A stretch of 64,000 bases of DNA from JAKFEW01 sp036675505 (GTDB lineage Bacteria; Cyanobacteriota; Sericytochromatia; S15B-MN24; JAQBPE01), in contig JAKFEW010000093.1 in NCBI GenBank assembly GCA_036675505.1, positions 42,752 through 106,751 on the forward strand, read 5' to 3'. The notes under the pieces were generated by a model. The model did not search any database. It was not told the DNA's origin and was given only the letters and a program-made list of their open reading frames with translations. Below, piece after piece: positions 17,312 through 27,600 of the stretch (its first letter is position 1; every line of letters begins with the position of its first letter). Both the position numbers and the translations under genes were made by a program.

Positions 17312-17980
17312 ATGCCCGTCCGCAAGCAATACGCCGTCATCGGCCTCGGCCGCTTCGGCCGCTCCGTCTGCCGAACGCTGACGAGCCTCGGCCATGAAGT
17401 CCTGGGGGTCGAGGAAAATCCCGAGCTGATCCGCGCCGCGCAAGACGAAGAGATCGTCACGCACGTCATCCAGATGGACGCGACGAACATCCATGCGTCG
17501 CGCGAGGCGGGGCTGCGCAACGTCGACGCCGCCGTGGTGGCCATCGGGACGGACCTCGAGGCCAGCGTGCTGATCGTGCTCAACCTGATCGAGCTCGGGG
17601 TCAAGGAAATCGTCGCGAAGGCGTCGCACCGTCGCTATGGCCAGGTGATCGAGCGAGTGGGCGCGGGCCACGTGCGCGTGGTCTACCCCGAGGAGCAGAT
17701 GGGCGAGCGCGTGGCGCACGGCCTCGGCGGCCTCGGCGTCATGGAGTCGATCGACCTCGACCCGCACACGAGCATCATCGAGGTCCCTGCTCCGCGCACC
17801 ATGCTGGGCCGCACGCTGGCCGAAGTCCAGGTCCGCCAGAACTTCGGCGTCACGGTGATCGCGATCCTCCGGGGAGACAAGGTCAACGCCGCACCGGCCG
17901 GCGCCGATCGCATCGAGCTGGGCGACGTCCTGGCGCTGATCGGCCCCAACGACCGGCTGACCGCGCTGCAGCGGGCCTGA
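17312..17980 (+). CDS. ktrA: KtrA/TrkA potassium-channel regulatory subunit
   Basis: 222 residues. The RCK_N domain starts YAVIGLGRFGRSVCRTL (Rossmann GxGxxG) with the acidic strand end LGVEENPE, and the RCK_C domain occupies about residues 140-222. This cytosolic ring subunit binds nucleotide and opens or closes KtrB. ATG at 17312 is chosen because GAGGAG lies 6 bases upstream and the N-terminal strand follows directly. TATCAT at 17275-17280 may be its -10 box, so it could have its own promoter besides readthrough from SulP. The C-terminal domain and that of the upstream SulP share SIIEVPAPR/GILELPAPA and the GDVLALIGP/GDVLALVGP core. Confidence 0.92.
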   Translation: MPVRKQYAVIGLGRFGRSVCRTLTSLGHEVLGVEENPELIRAAQDEEIVTHVIQMDATNIHASREAGLRNVDAAVVAIGTDLEASVLIVLNLIELGVKEIVAKASHRRYGQVIERVGAGHVRVVYPEEQMGERVAHGLGGLGVMESIDLDPHTSIIEVPAPRTMLGRTLAEVQVRQNFGVTVIAILRGDKVNAAPAGADRIELGDVLALIGPNDRLTALQRA

Positions 17981-17984
17981 GGCC

Positions 17985-19355
17985 ATGCCTTTCATGCCCC
18001 GGGCGACGGCCGCTCGCAGCTGGTCGCCCAACGCCTTCCAGGTGGTGCTGCTGGCCTTCACGACCTTCGCGGCCATCGGCACGGTGCTGCTTTCGCTGCC
18101 GATCGCGCGGGCGGGCGAGCCGCACCGTTTCATCGACGACCTCTTCATCGCGACCTCGGCCGTCTGCGTGACGGGCCTCGTCACCATTGATCCGGGCACA
18201 AGCTACAGCCCGTTCGGCCAGGCGATCGTGGCGCTGCTGATCCAAATCGGCGGGCTGGGTTATATGACCCTCTTCACGCTCGGCATCCTGCTGGTCGGCA
18301 AGCGACTCTCGATGCGCGACCGCGTCGCGCTCCAGCTGACGACGGACCAGGTGGGGCTCGGTGGCCTGGTCACGTATATCCGGCGAATCGTGGCCTTCAC
18401 GGCGATCGCCGAGATAGGGGGCGCGCTCGCGCTCATGGCCGTCTTCGTGCCGGAGCACGGGCTCGGCCGCGGGGCGTGGTTGGCGGTTTTCCACGCCGTG
18501 TCGGCCTTCAACAACGCCGGCTTCAGCCTGTTCCCGAACGGCGCGATGGCCCTCCAGGGCCACGCGCCCGCGCTGCTGATCATCAGCGCCCTGGTGATCG
18601 CGGGCGGACTCGGCTTCGCCGTCGTCAACGAGATCCGCTGCCGCCTGACCGGCCGCCGCAGCGAGGTCGGCCCCACCTGGTCGCCGCTCGCGACCATCGT
18701 CCTCACGTTGACCGCCGTGTTCCTGGTGGCGGGCACGGGGCTCATCTGGCTCTTCGAGCACGCGAACCCCAACACGCTGGGCCCGATGAGCCTGGGCGGC
18801 CAGCTCGTCAACGCCTTCTTCACCGCCGTGCAGCCGCGAACCGCCGGGTTCAATAGCTTGGACACCGCTGCGCTCACGGAGCCGACGGTCATGCTGACGT
18901 TGGTGATGATGTTCATCGGCGCGGGGCCGGGCGGCACCGCGGGCGGCATCAAGCTGACCACCTTCGCGATCCTGCTCGCGACCGTGGCCTCGGCGCTGCG
19001 TGGCCAGGACGACGTGAACCTGCCGGGCTTGCGCCGGCGCGTGAACGAGAAGCTCGTGCGCAAGGCTGTGGCGGTGTTCTTCCTGTCGATCGCGTACATC
19101 CTCGTGATGGCCGGCGTGATCGAGGCACTCGAGCCGCACAACTTCATCCTCGTGCTGTTCGAGGTCATCTCGGCCTTCTTCACGGTGGGCCTCTCGCTCG
19201 GCATCACCGGCCAGCTCGGCGACGTTTCGAAGTGCTTGATCGTGCTCACGATGCTGGCCGGCCGCGTAGGCATCCTCGCCGTGATGCTGTCGATCATCAC
19301 GCACCGCCGGCCGTCGGCGGTGCGCTACGGTGAAGAGCCCTTGATGATCGGCTGA
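17985..19355 (+). CDS. ktrB: KtrB/TrkH-type potassium transporter
   Basis: 456 residues with eight or more membrane segments and the four degenerate pore loops of the Trk/Ktr/HKT superfamily. Their filters read SAVCVTGLVT, SAFNNAGFSL, TAVQPRTAGFNSL and SAFFTVGLSLG. It starts 4 bases after the ktrA stop, so KtrAB is a functional unit for potassium uptake, usually sodium- or voltage-coupled. The sequence ends in RPSAVRYGEEPLMIG, a tail seen in KtrB proteins. Confidence 0.93.
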   Translation: MPFMPRATAARSWSPNAFQVVLLAFTTFAAIGTVLLSLPIARAGEPHRFIDDLFIATSAVCVTGLVTIDPGTSYSPFGQAIVALLIQIGGLGYMTLFTLGILLVGKRLSMRDRVALQLTTDQVGLGGLVTYIRRIVAFTAIAEIGGALALMAVFVPEHGLGRGAWLAVFHAVSAFNNAGFSLFPNGAMALQGHAPALLIISALVIAGGLGFAVVNEIRCRLTGRRSEVGPTWSPLATIVLTLTAVFLVAGTGLIWLFEHANPNTLGPMSLGGQLVNAFFTAVQPRTAGFNSLDTAALTEPTVMLTLVMMFIGAGPGGTAGGIKLTTFAILLATVASALRGQDDVNLPGLRRRVNEKLVRKAVAVFFLSIAYILVMAGVIEALEPHNFILVLFEVISAFFTVGLSLGITGQLGDVSKCLIVLTMLAGRVGILAVMLSIITHRRPSAVRYGEEPLMIG

Positions 19356-19478
19356 CCGACCTTTGCCACGCTCGGCTGCTTCGTCCAAACATCAGCGAAG
19401 ATCCACGGCGACTTCGGTGTCGTGATGTCGGCTGCTCGGTAGAATAGGGTCGTACGCCGTAAGGAGGTCCACACGCCA

Positions 19479-19856
19479 ATGGCCCGAATCCTCTTCATCG
19501 AAGACGACTACGCGCTTCGCGACCTCGCCACCATCGCCCTGCTGCGCGCCGGGCACGACGTCACCACCGCGAGCGACGCGCGCAACGCCTTCATCCACCT
19601 GCTCCAGCATGAATTCGACGCCCTCGTGGTCGACGTGGGCCTGCCCGACATGGACGGGCTCGCGATCACGCGCTCCCTGCGCGCGGTGCCGAAGTGGGAG
19701 GATCTGCCGATCCTCGCCGCGACCGGCTTCTGCGGCAAGGCCCACATCGACGAGATGATCGCCGCCGGCATGGACGGCGTGATCGACAAGCCTTACCGGC
19801 CCAGGGAGCTGGTGCAGGCGGTCGCCGATCTGCTCTACATCTGCCGCGCGGCTTAA
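19479..19856 (+). CDS. Single-domain response regulator (CheY-like)
   Basis: 125 residues, REC domain only. The acidic pocket is Glu8-Asp9-Asp10, the phospho-acceptor is Asp52 (LVVDVGLPDMDG) and the conserved lysine lies in VIDKPYRP. The SD AAGGAGG at 19461-19467 is strong, with an 11-base gap to ATG. TAGAAT at 19440-19445 is a candidate -10 box. No output domain or adjacent kinase is present, so the partner is unknown. The stop overlaps the convergent membrane-protein gene by 4 bases. Confidence 0.88.
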   Translation: MARILFIEDDYALRDLATIALLRAGHDVTTASDARNAFIHLLQHEFDALVVDVGLPDMDGLAITRSLRAVPKWEDLPILAATGFCGKAHIDEMIAAGMDGVIDKPYRPRELVQAVADLLYICRAA

Positions 19857-21034
19857 GGCTTGGTGGCGGCCTCCAGGCCGCGCCGCGCGAGCGCGATGAT
19901 CCGGTTGGCGCCGGCCAGGTCGCCCTGGTGGATGGTCTGGAGGAAGTTGTTGGTCAAGGTGTTGCCCGGGTGCGCCTCGCCGAAGCCCATCTGCGGGCCC
20001 ACCTTCGCGGCGCGCCAGAGCTCGCTCTCGGGCAGCTTGAATATGCCGGCCCCGACGGGCGCGAGCGGCTGCACGGATTTCCCGACCACGCCGAGCATGT
20101 CCTCCGCATGGGTGCGGGTCAGGTGCTTGGTCAGGTAGTAGAAGTGGTTGGCGTCGTCGCTGTAGGCGAAGCGCTGGCCGGCGATCTTCGCGATCGCGCC
20201 GTTGGTCTCGTGGAAGCTCTTGCCGCTCGCCACGGCGTCGATGATCGCTTCTTTCTGCGCCGGCGTGATCTTCCAGCCTTGGAAGCTCCAATCGAGGTGC
20301 TCCATCATCGCCGTCCGCGCCTGGGGCGAAAGCGCCTGCCCGGGTACGACCTTCGCGACGGTGGCCTCGAGGTCCGCGAGCCGCTTCGGCATGTTCGCCG
20401 CGTAGGCCCGCATGGCTTCCGCTTCGGCGGCCGCGAGCGAGGCGGCGCGGGCGGCCTGCGCGGCGCGGAAGGCGTCGAGGGCCTGCTTGCCCGCGAAGCC
20501 CGCCGAGGCCAGGTCGAAGACGCCCTGGCCGATCTGCTCGAAGTCGCGTTCGGCGAGGTCGAGCGCGCCCTTCGCATGGTGGTCGCGGGCGGCCATGATG
20601 CCCTTCACCAAATTCACGCCGCCCTTGATGCCGAAGAACGCGGCCATGGCGCCGAAGAGCACCGGCACCGCGAAAGGCGCGATCGCTGCCGCGCCGACCG
20701 CGGTCAGGGCGAGCGGCAGGCCCCAGGTGAGCGCCGCGACGGCCGCGAGGCCGCCGCCGAGCACCAGGGCGGTCTGGGCCGGGCGGTGCTTGAAGCCGTC
20801 GATCAGCGAGAAGACCGGGTAGGCGAGGCCGCGGGCGAAGAACTTCAGGGCCTGGTCCAGCGTGAACTTCCCGTCGTGGCCGGTCGGCCCGGCCGGCTGG
20901 CGGGCGGTCGACGACCAGTTGGCGTCGTCGCGGGCAATCGCGGGCGCGGCAGGCGTGGCCTCCGACGGCCGGGGCGCCTCGGCGGCCAGGGGCGTGCCCT
21001 GGGCGGTAGACGAGGAGACGCGGTTGAAGGTCAT
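19853..21034 (-). CDS. Unknown membrane protein with disordered N-terminus
   Basis: 393 residues, no family recognised. The first 50 residues are Ser/Ala/Pro-rich. A hydrophobic region follows at about residues 75-145 (LVLGGGLAAVAALTWGLPL, then AIAPFAVPVLFGAMAAFFG), giving two or three membrane segments. Residues about 165-240 are Ala-rich helix, and the last 150 residues look globular. ATG at 21034 is chosen because GGAAGGAAG lies about 10 bases upstream. It is divergent from the ATP-grasp gene. Nothing points to a specific function. Confidence 0.65.
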   Translation of the reverse strand: MTFNRVSSSTAQGTPLAAEAPRPSEATPAAPAIARDDANWSSTARQPAGPTGHDGKFTLDQALKFFARGLAYPVFSLIDGFKHRPAQTALVLGGGLAAVAALTWGLPLALTAVGAAAIAPFAVPVLFGAMAAFFGIKGGVNLVKGIMAARDHHAKGALDLAERDFEQIGQGVFDLASAGFAGKQALDAFRAAQAARAASLAAAEAEAMRAYAANMPKRLADLEATVAKVVPGQALSPQARTAMMEHLDWSFQGWKITPAQKEAIIDAVASGKSFHETNGAIAKIAGQRFAYSDDANHFYYLTKHLTRTHAEDMLGVVGKSVQPLAPVGAGIFKLPESELWRAAKVGPQMGFGEAHPGNTLTNNFLQTIHQGDLAGANRIIALARRGLEAATKP

Positions 21035-21162
21035 GACGACTGCTTCCTTCCCCGCCCCATGGCGGCCGAGGGATTTACACCCCGCCGCCGCGCGCTCGAA
21101 ACGCCGTGGCGGCATCTGGTCGGGTAGGTGGCGAGCGGGCATGCGTGGGTAAAAGAGCCTCC

Positions 21163-22641
21163 GTGACCTCACTCTTCGCCGACTACCGCCTCGACGGCTT
21201 CTACGACGAACTCTTCGCCAACCCCGGAGAACCGCGTCCCCACTATCGTCAGCTGTTTCAGCAGCTCGCCGTCATGGGCCGCGACGAGTTCGAGCGGTAC
21301 CGCCGGCTCGCCGACAACGCGTTTCTCAAGCAAGGCATCACCTTCACCGTTTACGGCGACGAGGCGGCCACCGAGCGGATCTTCCCGTTCGACATGCTGC
21401 CGCGGGTGATCCCCCACAGCGAGTGGGCCCGGATGGACGCGGGGCTCAAGCAACGCATCACCGCGCTCAACCTGTTCCTGGCCGACGTGTACGGCCCGCA
21501 GCGCATCCTGCGTGAGGGCGTCGTCCCGCGCGACCTCGTGGAGGGCGCCACGAGCTTCCGGCCCGACTTCGTGGGCTTCCAGCCGCCCGGCGGGGTGTTC
21601 GTGCACGTGGCCGGCATCGATCTGGTGCGCGGCGCCGACGGCGGCTTTCGCGTGCTCGAGGACAACCTGCGCTGCCCGTCGGGCGTGAGCTACGTGCTCG
21701 AGAACCGCACGGTCATGAAGCGCGTGTTTCCGCAGCTCTTCGCGCAGATGCGCGTGCGGCCGGTCCACCATTACCCGGAGCGGCTGCTCGACAACCTCAA
21801 GGCGCTCGCGCCGCACAAGGCCGATCCCACGGTGGTCGTGCTCACGCCGGGCGTCTTCAACTCGGCCTACTTCGAGCACTGCTTCCTGGCGCTGCAGATG
21901 GGCATCGAGCTGGTCGAGGGCCAGGACCTGGTGGTCGAGCAGGACAAGGTCTTCATGAAGACCACGCGCGGGCTCAGGCCCGTCGACGTGATCTACCGCC
22001 GCATCGACGACGACTTCCTCGACCCCGAGGTGTTCCGCTCGGACACCGTGCTCGGCGTGCCCGGCCTCGTGCGCGCGTACCGCGCGGGGAACGTGGCGCT
22101 CGCGAACGCGATCGGCACGGGCGTGGCGGACGACAAGGCGGTCTACTATTACGTGCCGGCGATGATCCGCTACTACCTGGGTGAGGAGCCGATCCTGCCC
22201 AACGTGGAGACCTACCTCTGCGCGGTGGAGAACGACAGGCGCTACGTGCTCGAGCACCTCGACCAGCTGGTCGTGAAGGCCGTGAACGAGGCCGGCGGCT
22301 ACGGCATGCTGATCGGCCCGCACGCGACCGAGGCGGAGCGTGAGGAGTTCGGTCGCCGCATCCGGGCCAACCCGCGCAACTACATCGCCCAGCCGGTCGT
22401 CGCGCTTTCGCGCCACCCCTCGTTCGTGGATTCGGCCGGAGCCGGCAGCGCCTTCGAAGGTCGCCACATCGATCTTCGCCCCTACGTGCTCTGCGGCCCG
22501 CCCACGCCCGCGGACCCGGACGGCGTCTACGTGTTGCCGGGCGGCCTGACGCGCGTCGCGCTCAAGCGCGGCAGCCTGGTCGTGAATTCCTCCCAGGGCG
22601 GCGGCAGCAAGGACACCTGGGTCCTTTACGGGGAAGACTGA
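21163..22641 (+). CDS. Circularly permuted ATP-grasp protein (DUF404/DUF407 type)
   Basis: 492 residues from GTG 21163. Family marks include ADYRLDGFYDELF at the N-terminus, FRPDFVGFQPPGGVFVHVAGID, LEDNLRCPSGVSYVLENR and the C-terminal VVNSSQGGGSKDTWVL. These define CP_ATPgrasp_2, predicted to form amide bonds with ATP. It is encoded with alpha-E and transglutaminase partners in many bacteria, where a peptide or peptidoglycan-like substrate has been suggested but not settled. GTG 21163 is preferred because homologues begin near the YxxDGFYDE motif; an ATG at 21106 is a less likely alternative. Confidence 0.85.
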   Translation: MTSLFADYRLDGFYDELFANPGEPRPHYRQLFQQLAVMGRDEFERYRRLADNAFLKQGITFTVYGDEAATERIFPFDMLPRVIPHSEWARMDAGLKQRITALNLFLADVYGPQRILREGVVPRDLVEGATSFRPDFVGFQPPGGVFVHVAGIDLVRGADGGFRVLEDNLRCPSGVSYVLENRTVMKRVFPQLFAQMRVRPVHHYPERLLDNLKALAPHKADPTVVVLTPGVFNSAYFEHCFLALQMGIELVEGQDLVVEQDKVFMKTTRGLRPVDVIYRRIDDDFLDPEVFRSDTVLGVPGLVRAYRAGNVALANAIGTGVADDKAVYYYVPAMIRYYLGEEPILPNVETYLCAVENDRRYVLEHLDQLVVKAVNEAGGYGMLIGPHATEAEREEFGRRIRANPRNYIAQPVVALSRHPSFVDSAGAGSAFEGRHIDLRPYVLCGPPTPADPDGVYVLPGGLTRVALKRGSLVVNSSQGGGSKDTWVLYGED

Positions 22642-22646
22642 ATCCT

Positions 22647-24632
22647 ATGCTCAGCCGCGTCGCGGAAGCGTTTTACTGGATCGGGCGTTACGTGGAGCGG
22701 GCGGAGTACACCGCGCGCCTCACCAACACCTACGACAACTTGCTGCTCGAGCATCCGGATCCGGGCTACGCGGTCGCCACCTGGACGCGCCTGCTCGATA
22801 TGGGCGGCGACCTGCACCTGTACCACGAGCGGCATGGCGAGGTCGACCCGCGCGCCGCGCTCGAGTTCGTGACGCTCGACGCCGGCAACCCGAACAGCCT
22901 TCTGGCTTGCGTCGCCGCGGCCCGCGAAAACGCGCGCCACATCCAGGACCAGCTGAGCTCGGAGGTCTGGCACCACCTGAACAGCGCCTGGCTCGACGTG
23001 AAGGGCCTCTCGCGCGCGGACTTCCGCGCCCACACGCACCAGGCCGTGCAGGAGATCCTCTACGGCTGTTACGCCTTCCACGGCGTCGTGAGCAACACGA
23101 TGCTGCACGACGATCGCCTGGCCTTCTGCCGGCTCGGCCGCGACATCGAGCGCTCGGGCCGCACGGTGCGCCTGCTGCGCGCGCCGGTGCTGGTCGAGCC
23201 CGTGGGCGAGCATGGCGATCTCACGCACCTGCACGAGTACGTCGCGGTGCTCAAGAGCGCGAGCGCCTACGAGGCGTACCGCAAGACCTACCGGGCGGCG
23301 CCGGACCCTGACAAGATCGTCGAGTTCCTGCTGCTCTCGGACCGCTTCCCGCGCGCCGTGCGGTTCTGCGCGAAGGAGATGACGCGCTTGCTGCAGCTCA
23401 TCGCGCCGCCGATCGCGACCCCCGAGGGCCCGGCCGCGATGCCCGAGCCCGAGCGGCTGGTCGGCCAGTTCGCCGCCGAGATCGATTACGCCTCGCTCGT
23501 CGACGTCTACGCGGCCGGCCTCGATGCCTACCTCGACAACCTGGTGGACCGCCTCGACGGCATCGCCGACGCGTGTGGCCGCAGCTACTTCCGCTACGCC
23601 GAGGCGCCGGGCAGCATGCAGGCCACGCTGCCGCAGCGCCGGCGCGCCTTCCCTCGCCCGGAGGCGCCGACGTCCCTGATCCAGGCGACGACCGACATCC
23701 GCCACGAGTTCAAGTACGTGTATGCAGCGCCGGTGACCGCCGTCCGCACGGTGGTGCGCCTGGTGCCGAACCACCGCTACGGCCGCCAGCGCGTGCTCGA
23801 CGTCGTCTGGCACATGGAGCCCAAGGGGGCGATCAGCCAGCACGAAGACGCCTTCGGCAACCAGGTCTGGGTGATCGAGCATGAGCGCGTCGAGGAAGCG
23901 ATCACCTGCTCGGTCGAGATGCGCGTCGAGAACCACGCCGTCTACCATGCGGAAGGCGCCCTCGCGCTGCGTGGCGTCGCGCTCGCGGACGAGGACGCGC
24001 TGCCGGGGATGGCCGGGCCCGCCGACTACGCCCCGCTCACGCTGCTGGCCGATTCCACGGAAGGGCTGCTCGCGACCGCCCAACGCCTGGCCGCCGAGCA
24101 CCCGGCCACCGCCCACCTGGCCGAGGCGATCATGGGCGAGGTGGCGCGCCATATGCGCTTCCAGGCCGGCGTTACCGACGTGACCACGCCGGCGAGCCGG
24201 GCCTGGGCCCTGGGCCTGGGCGTTTGCCAGGACTTCACGCATTGCATGCTGTCGCTGTGCCGGCTCGCGGGCCTGAGCGCGCGCTACATCTCGGGCTACC
24301 TGCCGGCCGAAGGGGCGATGCATGCCTGGGCCGAGGTGCTGGTGACCGATCCGGCCTCCGGCCGCGAGCTGTGGGTGGCCTATGACCCCACCCACGGCCG
24401 CCGCGCCGACGAGACCTACACCACCGTGGCGGTCGGGCGCGACTACCAGGACGTGGCGCCGACCAGCGGGTTCTATACGGGCTCGTCGGAGTCGCGCCTG
24501 GACGTGAAGGTGACCGCCCGGGTGGGCGCACGCCGGCCGATCACCCGCCGCGGCACAGGCCCGCTCCTGCCCCCCGGCGCCTCGATGCCGCTGGGCGTCG
24601 AGGCTCAGCAGCAACAACAGCAGCAACAGTAA
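22647..24632 (+). CDS. Alpha-E (DUF403) - transglutaminase-like fusion protein with poly-Gln tail
   Basis: 661 residues. Residues 1-310 are the helical alpha-E domain (MLSRVAEAFYWIGRYVERAE is its signature). Residues about 345-640 are a bacterial transglutaminase-like N-terminal beta domain plus cysteine-protease core with Cys527 (GVCQDFTH), His559 (HAWAEV) and Asp580 (YDPTHG), so the triad is intact. In most genomes these are separate genes; here they are one polypeptide, 5 bases after the ATP-grasp gene. The C-terminus is a run of eight Gln encoded by CAG/CAA repeats. It probably cleaves or transfers the product made by the ATP-grasp enzyme. Confidence 0.85.
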   Translation: MLSRVAEAFYWIGRYVERAEYTARLTNTYDNLLLEHPDPGYAVATWTRLLDMGGDLHLYHERHGEVDPRAALEFVTLDAGNPNSLLACVAAARENARHIQDQLSSEVWHHLNSAWLDVKGLSRADFRAHTHQAVQEILYGCYAFHGVVSNTMLHDDRLAFCRLGRDIERSGRTVRLLRAPVLVEPVGEHGDLTHLHEYVAVLKSASAYEAYRKTYRAAPDPDKIVEFLLLSDRFPRAVRFCAKEMTRLLQLIAPPIATPEGPAAMPEPERLVGQFAAEIDYASLVDVYAAGLDAYLDNLVDRLDGIADACGRSYFRYAEAPGSMQATLPQRRRAFPRPEAPTSLIQATTDIRHEFKYVYAAPVTAVRTVVRLVPNHRYGRQRVLDVVWHMEPKGAISQHEDAFGNQVWVIEHERVEEAITCSVEMRVENHAVYHAEGALALRGVALADEDALPGMAGPADYAPLTLLADSTEGLLATAQRLAAEHPATAHLAEAIMGEVARHMRFQAGVTDVTTPASRAWALGLGVCQDFTHCMLSLCRLAGLSARYISGYLPAEGAMHAWAEVLVTDPASGRELWVAYDPTHGRRADETYTTVAVGRDYQDVAPTSGFYTGSSESRLDVKVTARVGARRPITRRGTGPLLPPGASMPLGVEAQQQQQQQQ

Positions 24633-24635
24633 CCT

Positions 24636-27600
24636 CTAGCCGCGCGGCAGGGTGAACCAGAAGACGCTGCCCTTCCCCGGCTCGCTGCGCACCCCGATGC
24701 GGCCGCCGTGGGCCTCGACGATGCCCTTGCTGATGCTCAGCCCGAGCCCGGTCCCGCGCTTCTTCTGCGCGCCGGCCGCGAGCTGGCTGAACCGCAGGAA
24801 CAGCTTCGGGAGGTCCGCCGCCTCGATGCCCTCGCCGGTGTCCTCGACCTCGCAGCGCAGCTCGTCGCCGTCGAAGCTCGCTCGGACCTCGATCGCGCCG
24901 CCCTCGGGGGTGAACTTCAAGGCGTTGCCGATCAGGTTGCCGAGCACCTGCTCGATGCGTTGGGGGTCGATGCGCACGTCGAGCGGCGCATGCGGGACGA
25001 TCGCCGTGAGCGCCACCCGCGCGCCGTCGGCCTGGGGTTTGAAGCTGTCCACCATCTCCTGGACCGTCGCGCCGAACTCGGTCGGCTCGAGCTGAAGCTT
25101 GAAGGTCCCGGCCTCCATCCGCGCGAAGTCGAGGAGGTCGTTCACGAGCCGCTCGAGACGTTTCGCGCCGCGCTCGATCTGGCCGAGGTACTCGAGCTGC
25201 TGGGGCGTCAGCGCCCCGCCCAGCCCCTCTTCCAGCAACTCGGCGTAGCCCACGATGACGGAGAGCGGGATGCGCAGGTCGTGGGTGATCGCGCTGACAA
25301 ATTGGTTCTTGAGGCGATCGAGGTCCCTGGCCGCGGCGAGCTCCGCGAGGGCCTTCTGCTCGCTGACGAGCAACCGTGCCCGCTCCGCCTCGGCGGTGTA
25401 GAGCATGGCGTTCTCGAGCGAGATCGCGGCCTGCGACGCCAGGAGCCCCAGCACCCTCAACCGCTCCGGCGTGAAGACCCCCGCCGTCAGGTCGTTCTCG
25501 AGGTAGAGCAGCGCGACGAGGTTCGATTGGCGCAGGATCGGGAACCCGAGCGCGGCGCGGGGCCTGTGCGCGGCCAGGTAGGCGTCGGCGAAAGGACCGT
25601 CCAGCGCCTGGGGGTCGAGCAAGACCTGCTCGCCGGTGCGGCGCACGTAGTTGACGACCGTCACCGGCAACAGCGCGTCCGGCGCCCGCGGCGCCTCCAG
25701 GTAGAGCGCCACGCCGGCCTGGGCCGACGCGTCCGCCACCACCCGCAGCTCGCCGTCGCGCACCAGGAGCAGGCAGCCCCGTGAGGCGCCCGTGCTTTCC
25801 AAAACGGCGCGCATGAGGGTCTCCGCCAGCGCCGGCAGCCGGATCTCCTGGGAAATCGCCTGCGAGACCTCGAGCACCGTCAGCAGGTCGAGCGCATGGG
25901 TCGAGGCCTCCAGGGTGGCCGCGAACGATGGGCCCTCGCGCTCCTGCCAGCGGGGCTCGCCGCGCTCGAGCTGGCGCACCTTGCCGGCCGCGCCCCAGCG
26001 GGCATAGGCATCGCGGGCTTCGCGGCGGAAGGCGCGCGCGAGCGTATCGAGCCCGCGCGTCGCGTAGAAGGCCATGGCGCGCTCGTAAGCGAGCGCCTCG
26101 TGCTGGACGAAGCCTTGATCGCGGGCACCCCGGATCGCCGCTTCGTAGCGGGCCTCGGCCACGAGCGGGTCGCCCCGAAGGCGCGCGGCCTCGGCGGCGA
26201 TCAGGTCGGCCTTGTGGGCGAAGTTTTCCGGGCAATGCCGGGCCCACGCGCGGAAGCGCGCCTCATTCACCGCCAGGCTGGCTTCCGCGGTATCGCGCGC
26301 CTCACCGGGCTCATCCGAGCAGGCCGCGGCCAGCGACACCGCGTCGAAGAAATGGAAGTCCGTGACGATCAGCTGCCCCTTCGAGGTCCACAGGAGCGGC
26401 CGCACCCGCTCGGCGCTCGCCCTCGCCGCCGCGAAATCGCCGGCGAAGACGTACGCCTGGAGCCGGAAGATGTGCCACCAGCACGTCACGATGTCGACGC
26501 CGCCGCCCGCGATCCGCGCGGCGTACGCGGCCTCGTCGAAGTCCGCGTCGCTCCAGGTCGCCACGTCGGCCGTGAACCCCTGCAACCCCCTCACGAGCCG
26601 CTGCTGGGCCACGACGATATCGACCATCCAGCCGAGGCCCGATTTCTGGGCGAAGTCCCGCGCGCGCTCCGCACCATCGAAGACCACGCTCAGGTTCTCG
26701 CCGGCCACCAGCCGGATGAGGCCGATGTGGTTGAGACAGTACGAAGCGTACGTCAGGTCGCCGGTCTCGAGTGCCGCGGCGAGGGCCTCTTCGACGTAGG
26801 GCTGGTCGGTGCGGACGTGCCGGCGCCAGTAGTTGACGAAGTTGCCGAAGATCAGGCCGATGCGGGCCATCATGGCCCGCGACCCCGCCCGCTCGGTCAG
26901 GTCGTAGGCCAGCTTGCCGAAGCGATACGCGTCCTCCAGGCGGGTGTCGATGGTGATCAAGGCGAGGGCCAGGCCCGAGTAGGTCAGCGCCGAGGCGGGG
27001 GCATTGCCCTCCTGGAGGCTGAGGGTCACGCCGCGTGTCGCTTGCAGCAGGAACAGGTTGCCATCCAGCCAGCTCGCGGGCGTCATCACCTGCCCGAGCA
27101 ACTCGTGCACCCAGGCCGTCTCGGGGCCCGGCGCCGCCGGCAGGTCGATCAGCGACGGGATCGGCCGATCGCCCAGCGCCGCCCACATCGCGGCCAGGCT
27201 CGCCGCCACCTCGGCCTCGCTGGGATGCGCAGGCAGCACGACGCCAAACTGGGCGAGCGCCTCGAGTCCGGCTTCCACGGCGCCTGCCACGTCGCCCCGC
27301 GTCTCGCGAAGTTGCAGCTGCAGGCGGCACGCTTTCGCCCGATCGAAGGCGCCCCGAGCGTGGGTGAGCACGTCGGCCAGCATGCCTTCGGCCTCGGCGG
27401 CGTGGCCATCGAGCCAGGTACACCGGGCCCGCCCGAGCGCCAGCTCGACGGCGAGCTCGTACTTCGCGGTCCAGGCGGAGGGTCCGAGCAACGCCAGGCC
27501 CTCGGCGTCATAGCCCGCCGCGGCCTCGTACGCGGCCGAGGCCTCGGCCCGCCGGGCGGCCTGGAGGTTGAGCGCCGCGATCCGCTCCCGCTCGGCCGGC

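Noticed and set aside
15202..17604. 800-codon open frame on the minus strand
   Set aside because: Antisense to the SulP and KtrA genes; the product is a His/Asp/Arg-rich low-complexity string with no known motif.
8275..21034. Possible relation between the two unknown membrane-segment proteins (a P-x-x-x-L-x-D-G-x-K stretch ahead of the hydrophobic region in both)
   Set aside because: The shared stretch is only about 10 residues and the rest does not align; it is probably chance.
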